Positions 1 through 10,508 of a stretch of DNA of 64,000 nucleotides are shown here, one piece after another. The DNA comes from DATARH01 sp036268075 (GTDB lineage: Bacteria; Pseudomonadota; Alphaproteobacteria; ATCC43930; CGMCC-115725), in assembly GCA_036268075.1 (NCBI GenBank), contig DATAUV010000012.1, positions 1 to 64,000 on the forward strand, given 5' to 3'. Positions within the stretch are counted from its first letter, which is position 1. Every line of letters starts with the position of its first letter. The position numbers and the translations under genes are program-made. The notes beneath the pieces were generated by a model. The model ran no database searches. It was not told where the DNA came from and was given only the letters and a program-made list of their open reading frames with translations.

Positions 1-60
1 CGAAAGCAGCGCCCGCGACAAGTGCGGGAACCGCGGCCAGCAGCACCCGTCGATGGATCG

Positions 61-64
<4 letters not shown>
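1..64 (-). CDS. N-terminal fragment of an exported protein (continues off the left edge)
   Basis: Reading the minus strand from an ATG at 64 gives MTIHRRVLLAAVPALVAGAAF, then the window ends. Two arginines followed by a run of Val, Leu and Ala look like a Sec or Tat signal peptide. The start overlaps the stop of the upstream acyl-CoA dehydrogenase gene in an ATGA arrangement, which suggests translational coupling in one operon. Only 21 residues are visible, so the mature protein and its function cannot be named; a periplasmic binding protein is one possibility. Confidence 0.55.
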
Positions 65-1251
<1,187 letters not shown>

Positions 1252-1268
1252 GGCGGTTCCCCTTACAG

Positions 1269-1397
1269 GAGCGCGGGCGTCCCGCCCGCATCTAAACTGA
1301 AAAATTGCGGGAGGGACGCCCGCCCTCCTTTAGAAAAAAAACGGGCGGGACGCCCGCGCTCCTTTAGAAAAAAACGGGCGGGACGCCCGCGCTCCTT
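1269..1397. repeat. Cluster of four GC-rich palindromic repeat units
   Basis: Four copies of a 16-17 base palindrome based on GCGGGCGTCCCGCCCGC lie at about 1273-1289, 1307-1323 (one-base variant), 1342-1357 and 1375-1390. The last two are direct repeats in a unit of about 33 bases with an A-run before and GCTCCTTTA after. The first is inverted relative to the others, so long hairpins can form. The same core occurs at 57956-58010 and 60969-61039. It resembles widespread REP-like intergenic elements. It lies between psd and the acyl-CoA dehydrogenase gene and could attenuate or stabilise the transcript. Confidence 0.85.
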
Positions 1398-1403
1398 TAC
1401 TTG

Positions 1404-2090
1404 TTAATGCGCGAATCCCTGGCGCGGCGGCTCTTGCGCCAGGCGGTCGGCCAGCACGGTCTCGCCGCCGATCATGCGCTGGCCGAGCGCGACCAGCGGC
1501 ACGTAGGGCGGCGGGCAATAAATGTCGACGCGCGAGCCGAAGCGGATGATGCCGACCCGCTGGCCGACGGCGACGCGCTGCCCAGCGCCGATGCCGCAGA
1601 CGATGCGGCGGGCGACGAGGCCGGCGATCAGCACGAAGGCGATTTCGGGCGCCTCGTCGGGGGCCATGCGGATCGCCAGCCGCTCGTTATGCTCGCTCGC
1701 CTTGTCGAGGCTGGCGTTGATAAAGCGGCCCTTGGTGTAATGCACCCGCGCGACCCGTCCGCCGACCGGGGCGCGCGCGACATGCACGTCGAACAGGTCG
1801 AGAAAGATGCCGATCCGCGTCACCGGCTCCGCGCCCATGTCGAGTTCGGGCGGCGGCGGCGCGGGGCCGAGCGCGACGATTGTGCCGTCGGCCGGGCTGA
1901 CGATCAGCCCTGCCCGCGTCGGCGTCACCCGCCACGGGTCGCGGAAGAAATAGGCGATCCACAGCGTCACGATCAACGCGATCCACCCGCCCGGCCGCCA
2001 CACCAGCAACAGGATCAGCGTCGCGACCGCGCCGGCGGCGACGAACTTCCAGCCGTCGGGATGCAGTGGGGCGAGGGTGCGGCGGATCAT
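1404..2090 (-). CDS. psd: Phosphatidylserine decarboxylase
   Basis: Pyruvoyl enzyme that converts phosphatidylserine to phosphatidylethanolamine at the inner membrane. The 228-residue length fits the short PSD-A class. Two hydrophobic segments lie at about 15-48. SPADG (Asp69), DVHV (about 101-104) and the self-cleavage site RFGSRVD (Ser186) are visible; cleavage before Ser186 would give the small pyruvoyl chain. HNERL near 134 is also family-typical. The phosphatidylserine synthase gene that often follows psd is not seen here; the next gene downstream is an acyl-CoA dehydrogenase. Confidence 0.93.
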   Translation of the reverse strand: MIRRTLAPLHPDGWKFVAAGAVATLILLLVWRPGGWIALIVTLWIAYFFRDPWRVTPTRAGLIVSPADGTIVALGPAPPPPELDMGAEPVTRIGIFLDLFDVHVARAPVGGRVARVHYTKGRFINASLDKASEHNERLAIRMAPDEAPEIAFVLIAGLVARRIVCGIGAGQRVAVGQRVGIIRFGSRVDIYCPPPYVPLVALGQRMIGGETVLADRLAQEPPRQGFAH

Positions 2091-2117
2091 GGATGGGCTG
2101 AGGCTTGCGCCGTGCGT

Positions 2118-2220
2118 CCTTCGAGATGCCCGCTACGCGGGCTCCTCGGGATGAGGAAGGCTTGTGGGTTCGGACACAATCTACCTCATCCTGAGGAGGC
2201 GCGAAGCGCCGTCTCGAAGG
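2118..2220. repeat. Imperfect inverted-repeat element
   Basis: The two arms, 2118-2156 and 2184-2220, are imperfect inverse copies. Each runs inward from CCTTCGAGA through a short internal palindrome (CCCGCTACGCGGG on the left, GCGCGAAGCGC on the right) to a GATGAGG-type end. This layout is like the CCTCATCCTGAGGAG-type intergenic repeat common in alphaproteobacterial genomes. It fills the gap between the vWA membrane protein and psd, both on the minus strand, and could form a large hairpin in the transcript. Confidence 0.8.
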
Positions 2221-2245
2221 ACGCACTCCCGATGACGCAGAAATC

Positions 2246-4348
2246 CTACCGCCCCTCGCGGCGCCAGGCCGCGATCAGCGCGCCAATCGTCAGCAAGAGG
2301 GCGGCGAGGGCGGGCAGGAGCGGCGTTTCGCTAAAGCCCGCGACGACGTAGTCGCCGTTTTCCCGGAGACCCATCCAGCCATACCCCGCGGCGGCGCGGC
2401 CCGGGCCGACGCGGCGGATCTCGGGTATTCCACCATCGGCGACCCAGAACGTGCCGCCGCCGGTCGCCTTGACCACCGGGTCGAGCTTGTCGGCGGTGGT
2501 GCGGACATCGGCGAATTCGATCGGGTTGAGCGGCCCCGCGGCGGCGAGCGCGGTGCGGCTCCCGTCGGTGACCCGGTAAAGCCCCATCTGCTTGACCTCG
2601 ACCGCGCCGGTGCTGCGGCCGCCCTTGTCCGCCGTCAGCGTCACGGCTTGCGTTGTGCCGTCGGGGGCGGTGACCGTGACCGGGGCGTCGTCGGGCTTGA
2701 GCGATTGGCGGGTGACGGTCAGGCGGTCGCCCTCGATCGTGGCCCGCAGGTCGTTTTCCTCGAGGTCGGGCTCTTTCATCAGCCAGTAGGCGAGGCGGCG
2801 GAGCAATTCGGCCTGCGGGCCGCCGCCCTCGAAGCCGCGCGCCCACAGCCACATCTGGTCGGAGAGAAGCTGGGCGACGCGGCCCTTGCCGACGCGGTCG
2901 AGCACCAAGAGGGGCTCGCCGTGGTCGCCGCTCAGCACCGTCGTGCCGTGCCGCACCTGGGCATCGACCTGGCGGAACCAGCGGCCCCATGTCGGCTGCT
3001 GGCCGGGCTTGCCGGCCCCGGTCAGGTCGTCGGTGACCGGGTGGCGACGGCCCGAATCGGTCAGCTCCGGTTTGAAGCCTTCCTCGTCGACATTGCCGGT
3101 GGGTTCGGTCGGCAGGATCTCGCCGAGAGGGGTACGCGACAGGCTCATCGGCGTGCCAAAACTGGGCCCCGCCGCCTCGAGAAAGGCGCCGCCCTTCTTC
3201 ACATAGCGCACGACGTTGTCGAGGTAGCTCTGTGGGATGACGCCCCGGCGCGAATAGCGGTCGAAGATGATCAGGTCGAACTCGTTGAGTTTGACGTCGA
3301 ACAGCTCGCGGATCGGGAAAGCGATCAGCGACAATTCCTTGATCGGCGTGCCGTCCTGTTTCTCGGGTGGGCGCAAAATCGTGAAATGCACGAGGTCAAC
3401 CGACGGGTCGGATTTGAGGATGTTGCGCCAGACCCGCTCGCCGGCATGCGGCTCGCCCGAGACGAGCAGCACCTTGAGCCGGTCGCGCACCCCGTTGACG
3501 ACGATCGCGGCGCGGTTGTTGACGAGGGTCAGCTCGTGCGGCCCCGGCTCGACCTGAAGCTCGATGACGTTGGGGCCGCCGTGATCGATCGGGATCGATA
3601 GCTTTACGTCGTCGCCGACCGGCGCGGTCAGCGGGTGCGGGGGGCCGCCGTCCTTGCGCCAGACCACCCGCGCCTCGGCCGGCGCGCCTGGCTCGGGCTT
3701 GGGCAGATCCTCGACGCGGACAGTCAGCGGCATGTCCTTGCCGACAAGACCGAAGCTCGGCGCCTGGGCGACGACGAGGCGGCGGTCGGCCTCGTCCTTG
3801 TGCCCGGACAGCAGCACGTGCAGCGGGGCGCCGACCTGCGCGGCGAGCTGCGCGGCGGTGCCGGTGGGCACGTCGTGGACCTCGCCGTCGGTGATCATGA
3901 CGACCCCGCTGAGCCGCTTTTTCGGCAAATCCGACATGGCCCGGTTGAGCGCGGCGAAGAGGCGGGTGCCGTCGTCCCCTGCGCCGGGTCGAGTCTGGCC
4001 GGCATGCACCACGCGGACATCGAGGTCACGTTCCCGCGCGAGGCGTTTGGTGACGGCGTCGAGCGCCGCGGCGGTGGTCTTGCCGCGGTCGCCGATCTCT
4101 TGGCTCGGCGAGTCGTCGACGACGACGATCGCCACGTCACGCAGCGGCGAGCGCTGTTCGATGACCAGCGACGGGTTGACGAGAATCCCGAAGATCAGCG
4201 CGACCGCGGCGATGCGCCAACCCAGCCCGCGCGCGCGCCGCCACGCCCCGAGCGCCAGCACCAGCACTGCCGCCGCGCCGAGGATGCCGATCCCCAGCCA
4301 CGGCAATAGCGGCGCCAGTGCGATCGTATAAGCGCCGATATTCATCAC
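2246..4348 (-). CDS. vWA-type membrane protein of the MoxR/BatA cluster
   Basis: This 700-residue protein has three likely membrane segments: about 8-36, 44-60, and one near the C-terminus ending in WRREGR. Between them is a large presumably periplasmic region. A von Willebrand A-like domain starts near 70 with an intact MIDAS motif DDSPS (78-82), followed by VVMITDGEV. A later part (about 290-520, with KVLLVSGEPHAGERVWRNIL) resembles the glutamine-amidotransferase-like fold of such proteins. Its start overlaps the stop of the BatA/DUF4159 gene by four bases. It probably works with the MoxR ATPase and DUF58 protein in assembly or quality control of envelope proteins. That role is inferred from context. 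Confidence 0.7.
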   Translation of the reverse strand: MMNIGAYTIALAPLLPWLGIGILGAAAVLVLALGAWRRARGLGWRIAAVALIFGILVNPSLVIEQRSPLRDVAIVVVDDSPSQEIGDRGKTTAAALDAVTKRLARERDLDVRVVHAGQTRPGAGDDGTRLFAALNRAMSDLPKKRLSGVVMITDGEVHDVPTGTAAQLAAQVGAPLHVLLSGHKDEADRRLVVAQAPSFGLVGKDMPLTVRVEDLPKPEPGAPAEARVVWRKDGGPPHPLTAPVGDDVKLSIPIDHGGPNVIELQVEPGPHELTLVNNRAAIVVNGVRDRLKVLLVSGEPHAGERVWRNILKSDPSVDLVHFTILRPPEKQDGTPIKELSLIAFPIRELFDVKLNEFDLIIFDRYSRRGVIPQSYLDNVVRYVKKGGAFLEAAGPSFGTPMSLSRTPLGEILPTEPTGNVDEEGFKPELTDSGRRHPVTDDLTGAGKPGQQPTWGRWFRQVDAQVRHGTTVLSGDHGEPLLVLDRVGKGRVAQLLSDQMWLWARGFEGGGPQAELLRRLAYWLMKEPDLEENDLRATIEGDRLTVTRQSLKPDDAPVTVTAPDGTTQAVTLTADKGGRSTGAVEVKQMGLYRVTDGSRTALAAAGPLNPIEFADVRTTADKLDPVVKATGGGTFWVADGGIPEIRRVGPGRAAAGYGWMGLRENGDYVVAGFSETPLLPALAALLLTIGALIAAWRREGR

Positions 4349-7059
4349 TGGCCAAGCCGCTCGAGGATCGCGGGCACGTGCACCTGGTCGCTCTTGTAGT
4401 TGCCGGTCAGCACGTACATGACGAGGTTGACGCCGAACCGCATCGCCGTCTCGCGCTGCGCCTCGCCGCCGGGGACGCAGGGATAGGCCGGCTCGCCGGC
4501 GGCGTCGACGGCCCAGGCGCCGGCATAGTCGTTGCTGCCGACGATGACCGCCGCGACGCCGTCATTGACATGGTCCTCCGACGGCTCGACCCAAAGCTGG
4601 CCGCCGGCCTCGCGGCCCGGGAAGTCGTGCAGCAGATAGAATGATTTGGTCAGCACATGGTCGGGCGGGATCGGCACCAGCGGCGGGATCTTGACGGCGC
4701 CGACAAGCCGCTTCAGCCGCTCGCGGGACTGCGCGCCGGTGCCGTAGGGGCCGGGCACCTGCTCGGCGGCGTCGCGCGTGTCGAACAGGATCGTGCCGCC
4801 GGTCTCCAGGTAGCGGTTGATCCGCTCGACCGCCTGCGGCGACGGCACCGGCTGGTCCGGGGTGACAGGCCAGTAGAGCAGCGGGAAAAAGATCAGCTCG
4901 TCGCTCTCGATGTCGACGGCGAGCGGCGCCGCGGTCTCGACCGCGGTGCGGTGGTTGAGCGTGTCGCCGAGGCCCGCGAGCCCGGCCCGACTGACCGAAT
5001 CAATCGAATCGTCGCCGGTCTTGACGTAGGCGAGGTGGAGTTCCGAGGTCGCCTTGACGACAAACGCGTCGTCGGCGCGGCCCACGCCCGGCACGATCAG
5101 TAGCGCAAGCGCCGCCGCCGCGATCGGCGCTGCGCGGCGGCGCAGCAACCCGCGCAGCGCGTAGGCGATCAGCAAATCGATCAGCGCGAGGATCAGCGCG
5201 GCGGTCAGCAGCGGCGCGCGGAAATCGGTCTCGGCGCTGCGGGCAAATCCGGCGCGCACCGTCTGCGGCGGCAGGTCGGTGATCGGCGCGAGTGTGGCGA
5301 TTCCGGTCGACAGGTTGAGCGCGCGGCGCGTGTCGGTCGTGCCGTAGAAGCCCGGCGGGTGCAGCGGCGAGGCGGTGGCGGTCGCGATGTCCTTGCCGGA
5401 GATCGGGCGCGCGGTGGGCGGCGCGCGCTCCAGCCGGCCGAACCCGTCGAGGGTTTCGAGCGGCGGCAAATCCTGGTCGCCCGCCGCGGCGACGCCCTGG
5501 CTCATCGCCACGACCCGCCGCAGCATCTCGACGAAAAGGCCGGACAGGGCGAGGTTCGACCATTCGGCGTTGGCGGTCGTGTGGACCAGCACGATCCAAC
5601 CCTTGCCGCGCTTTTCGGCGGTGACGAGCGGGGTCCCGTCGGCGAGGCGGGCCCAGATCTTGTCGTTGAGGTCGAGGTCGGGCTCGGCGAGCACCTGGCG
5701 CGACACCGTCACGTCGGGCGGGATCGCGAGCCCGGCAAACGGGCTGGTGTCGGCGAAGGGTGCGAGATGCGCCGGCTTCTCCCACGACAGCGCGCCTCCG
5801 ATCGTGCGGCCGCCGCGGCGCAACCGCACCGGCAACAGGTGGTCGCTCTGCTCGGCGAGGCGCGGGCCGGCAAAGCGCAGCAACAATCCGCCGGCGGAAA
5901 CCCATTTGCCGACAGTCTCTTCCTCGGCCGGAGAGTCGGGGCCGGTATCGGCGTAGATCAGGACCGCCAAGTCGCGCTTCAGCAGGTCGGCGGCCGTGCC
6001 GCGGCGCATTTCGGTGAAAGGCTGCAGCGCCTTGTCGAGATAGTAGGTCTCGCTCAACAGCGGCTGCGCGGCCGAGCTTCCCGGCGCGGCGATGCCGACC
6101 GGGCGGCGGCGCCACCGCTCGTCGGTCAGCACGACCCCGCCGGCGCTGTTGTCGCCCTCGATCTCGATGCGGGTCATGCGGTTGCGCAGCTCGGGCGGCA
6201 TCTTGAGCCGCACTGTCGCCTTGTCGGTGTTGGCGTCGATCGTCGCCGATTGGCGGGCGAGCAGCGCGCCGTCCTCGGCGCTCGCGCGGATGGTGACGGG
6301 GCGCGGCTGCGGCGCCGGCAGCGAGCGCACGGCGACGACGAGGTCCTGCTCGGAGAGATCGGCGGGGCTGGTGCCGGTCGCGAGCAGCCGCGGCGGGTCG
6401 TCGGCCGACAGGTAGCGCAGCCCGGCGCCGTCGCCGAGATAGGCCGCGAGGGGCTTGGCGCCGGGGTCGTCGATGCCGTCGCTGAGCCAGATCGCGGCGG
6501 TCGCGCCGCTCATCGGCAGCGCCTTGAGCCGATCGAGCGCGGCCTTGCGGTCGACCGGCCAGGGCTTTGGTTGCAGCGCCTCTATCGCGGCGCTGGCGTC
6601 GGCGGCCCGGATCGGTGCGAGCGGTGGCGCGGCCTCGCCCGATGCGTGCGGCGCGGTCGTCACCAGCACAACCGACCGGTCCTCGCGCCGGGCCTCGCCG
6701 AGAAAATCGGTCGCCGCGGCCTGGCGTTGGGTCCAGTCATGCGCGGCGGCCCAGCCGTCATCGACGACGAGGATAAGCGGTCCGCCGCCGGGCAGGGTCG
6801 AGCGAGGGTTGAGCAGCGGGTGGGCGAGCGCGACGATGACCAGCGCCGCCAGCACCGTGCGCAGCAGGATCAGCCACCACGGCGTCCGGGCCGGCGTCTC
6901 CTCGCGCGGGACAAGGCCGAGCAGGAGGCGGATCGCCGGGAAAGGCAGCCGTCGCGGCGCCGGCGGCGTCACCCGCAGCAGCCACCACACGACCGGCAGC
7001 GCCGCGAGCGCCAGCAGCAGCCACGGCGCGGCGAAGGCCAGGGGCCCGAGCGCGAGCAT
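4345..7059 (-). CDS. BatA/DUF4159 domain membrane protein
   Basis: This 904-residue protein combines an N-terminal BatA (aerotolerance-type) membrane domain, a central periplasmic region and a C-terminal DUF4159 domain. Hydrophobic segments lie near 5-28, 60-82, 625-645 and 650-667. A central VVDDGWAAAHDW segment followed by AIWLSDG resembles a vWA domain whose DxSxS metal site has been lost. DUF4159 spans roughly 680-904 and contains ILFDTRDAAEQ. Families with this layout occur in alphaproteobacteria beside MoxR and DUF58. It overlaps the next gene by four bases, and its start lies three bases after the DUF58 stop, so the four genes form one operon. Confidence 0.85.
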   Translation of the reverse strand: MLALGPLAFAAPWLLLALAALPVVWWLLRVTPPAPRRLPFPAIRLLLGLVPREETPARTPWWLILLRTVLAALVIVALAHPLLNPRSTLPGGGPLILVVDDGWAAAHDWTQRQAAATDFLGEARREDRSVVLVTTAPHASGEAAPPLAPIRAADASAAIEALQPKPWPVDRKAALDRLKALPMSGATAAIWLSDGIDDPGAKPLAAYLGDGAGLRYLSADDPPRLLATGTSPADLSEQDLVVAVRSLPAPQPRPVTIRASAEDGALLARQSATIDANTDKATVRLKMPPELRNRMTRIEIEGDNSAGGVVLTDERWRRRPVGIAAPGSSAAQPLLSETYYLDKALQPFTEMRRGTAADLLKRDLAVLIYADTGPDSPAEEETVGKWVSAGGLLLRFAGPRLAEQSDHLLPVRLRRGGRTIGGALSWEKPAHLAPFADTSPFAGLAIPPDVTVSRQVLAEPDLDLNDKIWARLADGTPLVTAEKRGKGWIVLVHTTANAEWSNLALSGLFVEMLRRVVAMSQGVAAAGDQDLPPLETLDGFGRLERAPPTARPISGKDIATATASPLHPPGFYGTTDTRRALNLSTGIATLAPITDLPPQTVRAGFARSAETDFRAPLLTAALILALIDLLIAYALRGLLRRRAAPIAAAALALLIVPGVGRADDAFVVKATSELHLAYVKTGDDSIDSVSRAGLAGLGDTLNHRTAVETAAPLAVDIESDELIFFPLLYWPVTPDQPVPSPQAVERINRYLETGGTILFDTRDAAEQVPGPYGTGAQSRERLKRLVGAVKIPPLVPIPPDHVLTKSFYLLHDFPGREAGGQLWVEPSEDHVNDGVAAVIVGSNDYAGAWAVDAAGEPAYPCVPGGEAQRETAMRFGVNLVMYVLTGNYKSDQVHVPAILERLGQ

Positions 7060-7062
7060 CGG

Positions 7063-7964
7063 CTAGCGCCGCCGGTCCGGCGACAGCGCTGCGTGCAGCG
7101 CCAACAGCGCGAGGTGGGGCGGGCGGTCGGTGCGGTGGGTGCCGAAGCTCCAGCCGACCGCGCGGGTCAGCGCCGCGAGCCCGTCGCGGTGGCGGCGGAA
7201 ACGCTCGGCATAGTCGGCGCGGATGTTCTCGACCCGGCCGATCACGAGCTCGTCGCGCTCCTCGACCCCCTCGAACCGCACCCGGCCATTGAAGGGCAGG
7301 TCTTCCTCGGCGGGGTCGGCGATCTGCAGCAGGTAACCCTTGAGCCCGGCGCCGGCGAAACGGGTCACCGTCTCGTTGATCGTGTCGAGCGGAGCGAGGA
7401 AATCACCGATCAGCACGAGCTGGGCCGAGCGCGGCAGCGGTGCGAAGTCGGGGAGGCCCGTAGCCGGTTTGCGCTCGAGCGATTGGACCAGCCGGGTCAG
7501 CGCGAGGCGGCCGCTCAGCGGGGCCGCGCCGCCGCCGAGGAGCGCCAGGCGCTCGCCGCCGCGGACCAACAGGCTCGCGAGTGCGGCGAGGATCAGCTCG
7601 GCCCGGTCGCGCTTGGTCGGCCAGTCGCCGCCGAGATAGGCGGCCGAGCTGTAATCCATCGAGGCCGAAGCGTCGCGCCACAGCCACACGCTCTGCGCCG
7701 CCTCCCATTCGTGCTCGCGCACGTAAAGCCGCTGCGACTTGGCGCTCTCGCGCCAGTCGACGCGGCCGGCGGGATCCCCGGGCTGGTACTGGCGGAACTG
7801 CCAGAAGGTCTCGCCCTGGCCGACCCGGCGACGGCCGTGCACGCCTTGCGCGACAGTCGCGGCGACGCGCTCGGCCGCGACCATCAGCGGCGGCAGCGCG
7901 GCGGCGGCCTGCTCGGCCCGGTCCCTAAGCGAAGGCTGGGCTCTAAGCGAAGGCTGGAGCGCGT

Positions 7965-7968
<4 letters not shown>
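7063..7968 (-). CDS. DUF58 domain-containing protein
   Basis: The 301-residue protein carries the DUF58 signature: WRESAKSQRLYVREHE near 90-105, followed by LWRDASASMDYSS, a vWA-like strand with a DxSxS metal motif. The region GRRRVGQGETFWQFRQYQPGD just before it is also characteristic. DUF58 proteins are soluble partners of MoxR AAA ATPases in clusters thought to act in chaperone or metal-insertion functions; the exact client is unknown. The start overlaps the moxR stop by four bases, and the gene is followed after three bases by the BatA/DUF4159 gene. Confidence 0.92.
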
Positions 7969-8969
<1,001 letters not shown>

Positions 8970-9024
8970 GTTGTTCGATCCTTTTTCAGCCGCATCGATG
9001 ACGGCGAGATACTCCGGGAGACTG

Positions 9025-9567
9025 ATGGAAAACCCCGCTTCGGGCAATTCCTCCGCAAATCGCGGACCAGCCGCCGCCACAGCCGAGGGTTGCGGCGAAT
9101 TCGACATCCGCATCGCCCACGACGGGACCTGGTTTTATCAAGGGTCGCCGATCCAGCGGCTGCCGCTCGTCAAGCTCTTTGCCTCCGTGCTGCGCCGCGA
9201 GGGCGGCGATTACCTGCTTGTCACCCCGGTCGAGCGGGGCCGTATCGTCGTCGAGGACGTGCCCTTTATCGCCGTGGCGATGGATGCCGCCGGGCAGGGA
9301 AAAACACAGACCCTGAGTTTTACGACCAATCTGGACGAAATTGTGCCCGCCGGACCGGAGCACCCCTTGCGCGTCGAAACGGCCGAGGACGGCGAGCCGT
9401 CGCCTTACATCCTGGTGCGGCCAGGGCTGGAGGCGCGGCTCGCGCGGCCGGTCTTCTACGAGCTCGTCGATCTCGCCGCCGAGGAGGAGGTCGATGGCGA
9501 GCGGCAATTCGGGGTGTGGAGCGGCGGCATGTTCTTTTGTCTCGGCGACCCGGGCGAGGAGGAGTAG
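9025..9567 (+). CDS. DUF1285 domain-containing protein
   Basis: A 180-residue soluble protein with the DUF1285 pattern: FDIRIAHDGTWFYQGSPIQRLPLVKLFASVL near 25-55, then YLLVTPVERGRIVVEDVPFIA. The family has a known structure but no established biochemical function. The start at 9025 follows GGGAG. Upstream in-frame codons exist but would overlap the divergent moxR coding region. The gene leads a forward cluster with the CoA pyrophosphatase (four-base gap), DUF6111 and CCA-transferase genes, an order seen in many alphaproteobacteria. Confidence 0.9.
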   Translation: MENPASGNSSANRGPAAATAEGCGEFDIRIAHDGTWFYQGSPIQRLPLVKLFASVLRREGGDYLLVTPVERGRIVVEDVPFIAVAMDAAGQGKTQTLSFTTNLDEIVPAGPEHPLRVETAEDGEPSPYILVRPGLEARLARPVFYELVDLAAEEEVDGERQFGVWSGGMFFCLGDPGEEE

Positions 9568-9571
9568 CGGG

Positions 9572-10240
9572 GTGGATCGCGAAAAAGTGCCGATGGATCG
9601 CGAAAAAGTGATTGGGCGGCTCGCCCATCTCACGCCCGGCCGGCGCGGCTTCGGCGGCGCCAGCGACCCCGAGGAGGCGGCCGAGGTGCGCGCCGCCATC
9701 CGCGGCGACCGCGAGGTCACTCCCGACATGACCCAGCCGAGCGCCGCGCTCAGGGCCGCCGCGGTGCTGGTGCCGCTGGTCGACCGTCCGGGCGGGCTTA
9801 CCGTGCTCTTGACCCAGCGCACCGCGCATCTCCACGCCCATGCCGGGCAAATTTCGTTTCCCGGCGGCCGGATGGAACCCGACGATGCCGACTCGATCGC
9901 CACCGCGCTGCGCGAGACCGAGGAAGAGGTCGGGCTGCCGCGCGAGCATGTAACGGTGGTCGGGCGGCTCGACAATTACGTCACCGGCACCGGGTTCGAG
10001 ATTACCCCGATCGTCGGCATCGTCACCCCGCCCTTTGCGATCGTGATCGACCCGTTCGAGGTCGCCGAGGCGTTTGAGGTGCCGCTGTCCTACTTTCTCG
10101 ACCGCCGCAACCATCAGCGGGTCGAGCGCGAGTCGGCCGGGCGGCGGCGGGTGTTCTACGTGCTGCCCTTCGAGGGCCGGAACATCTGGGGGGCAACCGC
10201 GGGGATGCTGGTGAACCTGGCCGAGGTGCTGGCCGGATGA
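9572..10240 (+). CDS. CoA pyrophosphatase (NUDIX hydrolase)
   Basis: NUDIX hydrolase predicted to cleave coenzyme A and its derivatives to 3',5'-ADP and phosphopantetheine. The NudL/CoAse signature is clear: LLTQRTAHLHAHAGQISFPGG followed by the Nudix box ending in ALRETEEEVGL. The GTG at 9572 has GAGGAG about eight bases upstream and gives 222 residues; an ATG at 9593 is the alternative. The two candidate starts arose from a 21-base tandem duplication, so the N-terminus reads DREKVPMDREKV. It follows DUF1285 by four bases. Confidence 0.92.
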   Translation: MDREKVPMDREKVIGRLAHLTPGRRGFGGASDPEEAAEVRAAIRGDREVTPDMTQPSAALRAAAVLVPLVDRPGGLTVLLTQRTAHLHAHAGQISFPGGRMEPDDADSIATALRETEEEVGLPREHVTVVGRLDNYVTGTGFEITPIVGIVTPPFAIVIDPFEVAEAFEVPLSYFLDRRNHQRVERESAGRRRVFYVLPFEGRNIWGATAGMLVNLAEVLAG

Positions 10241-10250
10241 GGCGCCGCTA

Positions 10251-10508
10251 GTGCGCGAGTTCCTCACCATCGTCGTGCCGCTGGCCTTGCCGACCGTGCT
10301 CTACCTGCTGTGGCTGCGCCTGACGAGCGGCGCGGTAACGTGGCAGTTGGCGCCGCTGGTATGGGCGGCCGGGGCGGGCGCGATGCTGCTGGCGCTGGTG
10401 CTGTTCACGGTGACCGTGCATTTCGGCAGCTCCAGGGGCGGAACCTACGTGCCGCCGCAATACCGTGACGGCCGGGTCGTACCCTCGCATATCGAGCCCA
10501 GGCCGTGA
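10251..10508 (+). CDS. DUF6111 family small membrane protein
   Basis: An 85-residue protein with two hydrophobic segments (about 4-25 and 32-58) and a polar C-terminal tail containing TYVPPQYRDGRVVPSHIEP, the conserved feature of this alphaproteobacterial family of unknown function. The start is GTG. It sits between the CoA pyrophosphatase and cca genes, and its stop overlaps the cca start as GTGA. Conserved linkage with cca is known for this family, but no role in tRNA maturation can be read from the sequence. Confidence 0.88.
   Translation: MREFLTIVVPLALPTVLYLLWLRLTSGAVTWQLAPLVWAAGAGAMLLALVLFTVTVHFGSSRGGTYVPPQYRDGRVVPSHIEPRP

Noticed and set aside
1269..1397. CRISPR array
   Set aside because: The units are self-palindromic and separated by nearly constant short A-rich linkers, with no unique spacers and no cas genes.
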